Assembly (NCBI GenBank): GCA_947623455.1
Contig: OX392527.1
Location: 13,326,001 to 13,390,000 of the forward strand
Reading direction: 5' to 3'
Origin: Mimachlamys varia
Lineage: Eukaryota > Mollusca > Bivalvia > Pectinida > Pectinidae
DNA: 64,000 nucleotides
The notes under the pieces are model-generated. The model saw nothing but the letters and a program-made list of their open reading frames with translations. It was not told the DNA's origin and did not search any database. Both the position numbers and the translations under genes were made by a program. This document shows, piece after piece, positions 59,031 to 64,000 of this stretch. Numbering within the stretch: the stretch's first letter is position 1; each line of letters begins with the position of its first letter.

Positions 59031-60915
59031 TTCATTTACTTCATGTTAGGAACAATCATACAACTTTTTACTTTAGTTTTAAAATCCCGGTGAGGCACTT
59101 TCACATGATTATAATCTGCAATATGTGCTCCTTATTCAAAACACTGGGACACCTTTTCAATCGTTTTCCATTTTTGAATTATTTGTGTAAATATTGGAAG
59201 GTTTTCGAATGTTTGATGTCGTGATATAAAACAAAAAGACGCGCACCGATTACGTATGATACAGGTATACAATAGGAACAAAGCATTAAAACATTAATAT
59301 TGTATACATTGATATTCATTGTTTACATATTCTGTAATACAGATGTAATAAATGGAAGCGAAATATTGACTCCCTGGTGTATAATACCAGACTTCCCGGT
59401 GTAATAATCACGTCTCCCGAAGCCTCCGATGATTGTTCAGGACACCTGCTGTCAATTAATCATGACATCATTGTTTGCTTATAATATAAAATCATTCACT
59501 TTGGTAATGTTAATTATTTGATAGTAATAGTGCAAAAAATAAACAAGATTAAATAAGTTTAAAGGTTTATATAACCACATGAAAAGTAATCAAAAGAGAA
59601 ATATTATTTCTATATAGTATATACCCATCCCAGACATGTCGTCTCTCCTAATGTAGCAATACAAGATAATGATTTTCAATGATCGAAAATCAATACTAGC
59701 AATGGCAGTTTATCGATCTTCAGTAATACATAATGTAAGGCAAAATATCTGATATCGTCGACTATGTGGTGATTGGTGTAAGTGTCTGAATGGAGCTTGT
59801 CATGTTAAAATGTTAGTTACAGTTTGATAATAGAAAATCGTGTATGACATACGGGAGGTTGGAAGTATATCGAAGTGTCACTTTGTCTACATGTATCCTT
59901 ATACTGTCTAAGAGAGTCAAAACTGTTTTCTATATCTTACAACATCTTTTTCGAACCTAATGAAATGAAGGAGAATAAATATTGTACAGCTACGATACAC
60001 AGATTTAGGTCATGACCTTATGGACGTGCTAGTAAAACCGAATGAAGATTGAGATGCTATAACATGTTTTGTCTTTATTTATGATAGCTAATTTCCAGTT
60101 ATTTCTTTCTAATTTTTAGTTCGATATTTTGTTTCTGCATGTATTTTTGTTCCCTTCCACATGACCTGCTGTCCTGTTATGATATGATATTTGTCTGTGT
60201 CATCTGTGTGATATCGAGTAACTATGAATGTGACCTTGATTGACAGACGAATAGAAGTGTAAAGGTTGACAGTCTAAATGCAAATATGATATACAGAATT
60301 AATTAGTTCGTATGCGCACCAACTATTTACCTAGTTCTATATATGAACTGTTGAATCAATAAGAGCACCAGCAGCCATTCGTTCTGGTCAGTAATAACTC
60401 TATAAACACTATCACCTGGTCGGTCGGTAGGTCTAAAGGATGGTGTGCCAACTTGCCATTTATTCAAGGAGTAAGATTATAAGATAAAAAGTACACGAAA
60501 CTTAAATATCATTGTTAACTTCGTCAATGGACGAAAATTGCCTTTATGTTTATGTACGAGCATGTCATTAATTACGACTGAATAGAAAAAGAAATAATTA
60601 AAAAGCAAAATGACAACATTGACTGGGAAAATGTTCTCTAATCGTAAATAAAGAATCCAGATAAACCGTTGATTTTAAAAGCAGTCAAAATTGAAGGTTA
60701 TTTTTACAACAGAACAAGTATTGATAACTAGTGACGTCAGCGCACATACCGGTATGAAACAAAATAACAAAGAGAACACGTGACTTATCAATCATGAAGA
60801 ATGGAAATGTATATATTGTTTGTAAATGCCAATTGCATGTCAAAGTGAGATAAATTGAGGATACTAAATAAAATGTAAAAACTCTAACTGAATCACTTTA
60901 ATTATATAACTCAGT
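59031..60915. other. Spacer, nothing recognised
   Basis: No supported gene, RNA gene or array. Confidence 0.5.
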
Positions 60916-61303
60916 AAAGGCCCAATATACGCAACTTTCGGGTAAACTTGAAGCGAAAATCAAGCCTAATTTACTTACTTTTTATATTTATAGATTAAGA
61001 TTAACTGATATCAGCAATATTCAAGATTAATTCTTACGCGGTTACCGGTACAGCAGCAGTTGAAACTCAGTATTTGTAAACACGCGTCCATTTTGAACTG
61101 TCTTCTAACTTCGGCTGTTGTTGAAGTGGGCCCCACCTGAATTATTTTCAATTCTTTGGATTTTTCTGTCAAGAGATTCTTGTTAGTTACCGCCCAGGTT
61201 TAATTTGTTTTAGGCTTATTTTTGCATGGTTATCAACTGGATTTTTTTCAGGTTTTTTCCGCAATTACGAAAAAAATCCTGAGGTTACGTATATTGGGCC
61301 TTT
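60916..61303 (-). mobile_element. 388-bp terminal-inverted-repeat element (MITE), copy 2
   Basis: Inverted relative to 3254-3654, same ends AAAGGCCCAATATACGCAAC and GGTTACGTATATTGGGCCTTT, same internal landmarks (ACGCGTCCATTTTGAAC, GGGCCCCACCTGAATTATTT). The TTAA flank is not exact here. Confidence 0.85.
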
Positions 61304-62003
61304 TACTAATGTCACTTACGTCACGCCACCCCAATTAATACACTTTTGACAGTGTTTCAGTGATATGTAAAAAAAATCAGGCATTGTACCCACAGGCACT
61401 TGCGGCCAGGAGAATAACCATCTATATATATATATAATATTGCGAAATTTCAAAACATAAAATAAAATATTCCAATTTTCTTTTATGTTATTAATCAACT
61501 AAAACCATAATGAAAGAAATTGCCAATAATTTCACAAAAAATTCACCAAAAATCGACTATCAGACCCTGAAACACTGAAATCGCTAACGAATGTTGAAAA
61601 ACTCAAAAAATCAATTAAAAGCCATCTTCGATCATAAAGATATCTTTCAAGCCTTTTAAGTAGAAAACACTCGGTAAGTGCTTTGTTGGTGAACACGACA
61701 CATCTATTGGAGACATTCCGGTACGTGGATTAGGCTGACAGTCAGTCGATCGAAGGTGACACGCCCATCAGCAAGAGTAAATCACAGTACTGGTTCGATT
61801 TCTTTCTTTTAATAAAATACATGTATAGCCGATAAGGTTAATACATATTTGTCAATTTTCTGTTTTTGTAGAACAGTAAATAAGGAATACATTTGCAATT
61901 GAAACACTTTATTGCAGAAAATGTATAGACATATAAAACAAGACAAAAATCATTTACACGTAATATCCGCGACACACCTTTAACAGCACGGGCGTGACAA
62001 ATA
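61304..62003. other. Spacer, nothing recognised
   Basis: A short (TA)n tract lies near 61425. No gene seen. Confidence 0.5.
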
Positions 62004-64000
62004 GATACACCACAATGGTGAGATATCTTACACGGCATACCCGGAATACTACACCACAATGGTGAGATATCTTACACGGCATACCAGGAATACTACACCA
62101 CAATGGTGAGATATCTTACACGACATACCAGGAATACTACACCACAATGGTGAGATATCTTACACGGCATACCAGGAATACTACACCACAATGGTGAGAT
62201 ATCTTACACGGCATACCAGGAATACTTCACCACAATGGTGAGATATCTTATACGGCATACCCGGAATACTACACCACAATGGTGAGATATCTTATACGGC
62301 ATACCCGGAATACTACACCACAATGGTGAGATATTTTACACGGCATACCAGGAATACTACACCACAATGGTGAGATATCTTACACAGCATACCAGGAATA
62401 CTACACCACAATGGTGAGATATCTTACACGGCATACCCGGAATACTACACCACAATGGTGAGATATTTTACACGGCATACCAGGAATACTACACCACAAT
62501 GGTGAGATATCTTACACAGCATACCAGGAATACTACACCACAATGGTGAGTTATCTTACACGGTGTACCAGGAATACTACACCACAATGGTGAGATATCC
62601 TACACGGTGTACCAGGAATACTACACCACAATGGTGAGATATCTTACACGGTGTACCAGGAATACTACACCACAATGGTGAGATATCTTACACGGCATAC
62701 CAGGAATACTTCACCACAATGGTGAGATATCTTATACGGCCTACCAGGAATACTACACCACAATGGTGAGATATCTTACACGGTGTACCAGGAATACTAC
62801 ACCACAATGGTGAGATATCTTACACGGTGTACCAGGAATACTACACCACAATGGTGAGATATCTTATACGGCCTACCAGGAATACTACACCACAATGGTG
62901 AGATATCTTACACGGTGTACCAGGAATACTACACCATAATGGTGAGATATCTTACACGGCATACCAGGAATACTACACCACAATGGTGAGATATCTTATA
63001 CGACGTACCAGGAATACTACACCACAATGGTGAGATATCTTACACGGCGTACCAGGAATACTACACCATAATGGTGAGATATCTTACACAGCATACCAGG
63101 AATACTACACCACAATGGTGAGATATCTTACACAGCATACCAGGAATACTACACCACAATGGTGAGATATCTTACACAGCCTACCAGGAATACTACACCA
63201 CAATGGTGAGATATCTTACACGGTGTACCAGGAATACTACACCATAATGGTGAGATATCTTACACGGCATACCAGGAATACTACACCACAATGGTGAGAT
63301 ATCTTACACGGCGTACCAGGAATACTACACCACAATGGTGAGATATCTTACACAGCATACCAGGAATACTACACCACAATGGTGAGATATCTTACACAGC
63401 ATACCAGGAATACTACACCACAATGGTGAGATATCTTACACAGCCTACCAGGAATACTACACCACAATGGTGAGATATCTTACACGGTGTACCAGGAATA
63501 CTACACCATAATGGTGAGATATCTTACACGGCATACCAGGAATACTACACCACAATGGTGAGATATCTTACACGGCGTACCAGGAATACTACACCACAAT
63601 GGTGAGATATCTTACACAGCATACCAGGAATACTTCACCACAATGGTGAGATATCTTACACAGCATACCAGGAATACTACACCACAATGGTGAGATATCT
63701 TACACAGCATACCAGGAATACTTCACCACAAAGGTGAAATATCTTACACGACATACCAGGAATACTACACCACAATGGTGAGATATCTTACACGGCCTAC
63801 CAGGAATACTACACCACAATGGTGAGATATCTTACACGGCATACCAGGAATACTTCACCACAAAGGTGAGATATCTTACACGACATACCAGGAATACTAC
63901 GCCACAATGGTGAGATATCTTACACAGCATACCAGGTATACTACACCACAATGGTGAGATATCTTACACGGCATACCAGGAATACTACACCACAATGGTG
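62004..64000. repeat. 44-bp minisatellite, at least 45 copies, running off the window
   Basis: Unit ATACTACACCACAATGGTGA + GATATCTTACACGGCATACC + AGGA. Each unit carries two palindromes, CACCA-CAA-TGGTG and AGATATCT. Variants occur at CGGCATACC / CGGTGTACC / CAGCATACC. Confidence 0.95.

Noticed and set aside
43600..64000. A third iGluR or other cellular gene downstream
   Set aside because: I found no S1, M3 or other recognisable domain with plausible splice sites there; short ORFs such as 49462-49662 have no supporting motif.

Overview
This is animal nuclear DNA: intron-rich genes with GT-AG splicing, AT-rich spacers, tRNA-derived SINEs, decayed LINEs, small inverted-repeat elements and very many minisatellites. 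The ionotropic glutamate receptor genes, repeat style and SINE types suggest a lophotrochozoan, most likely a bivalve mollusc. That placement rests on recognition, not on a search.

The protein-coding content I can support is two complete paralogous ionotropic glutamate receptor (iGluR) genes on the minus strand. Gene A has 13 coding exons from the start codon at 16175 to the stop at 3855, giving 845 aa. Gene B has 13 coding exons from 43549 to 34835, giving 842 aa. In both, all exons join in phase, lengths sum to a multiple of three, and a signal peptide, amino-terminal domain, S1, M1, pore loop, M3, S2, M4, cytoplasmic tail and AATAAA are present. The first seven intron phases match, and two exons have identical lengths (144 and 331 nt). 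The pores differ: gene A has Ile at the Q/R/N site, gene B has Asn there plus an NMDA/delta-like Asp in the agonist pocket.

Layout. 1-3.7 kb: repeats (long hairpin, two SINE-like units, a 401-bp inverted-repeat element). 3.7-16.2 kb: gene A, with minisatellites in two introns and a decayed LINE in intron 1. 16.3-17.6 kb: 32/33-bp array just upstream of gene A. 17.6-34.7 kb: no cellular gene recognised; a truncated LINE (19.8-21.4), a 30-bp array bracketed by inverted repeats (23.3-25.0), a second truncated LINE between 0.62-kb direct repeats (25.7-28.9), a short ORF with TATA box and hairpin (29.7-29.9), and a 41-bp array (31.3-32.5). 34.7-43.6 kb: gene B, with a 72-bp array and copies of a dispersed module in introns, and an orphan S1-like fragment in intron 2. 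43.6-64 kb: no gene recognised; 38-bp and 65-bp arrays, a 5.2-kb array of 27-bp units, the inverted partner of the 401-bp element, and a 44-bp array running off the end.

Tandem arrays make up roughly a quarter of the window and create all the very long ORFs, which are not credible proteins. The two receptors are probably subunits of cation channels of excitatory or chemosensory neurons. Whether they co-assemble and what ligand they bind cannot be read from the sequence.
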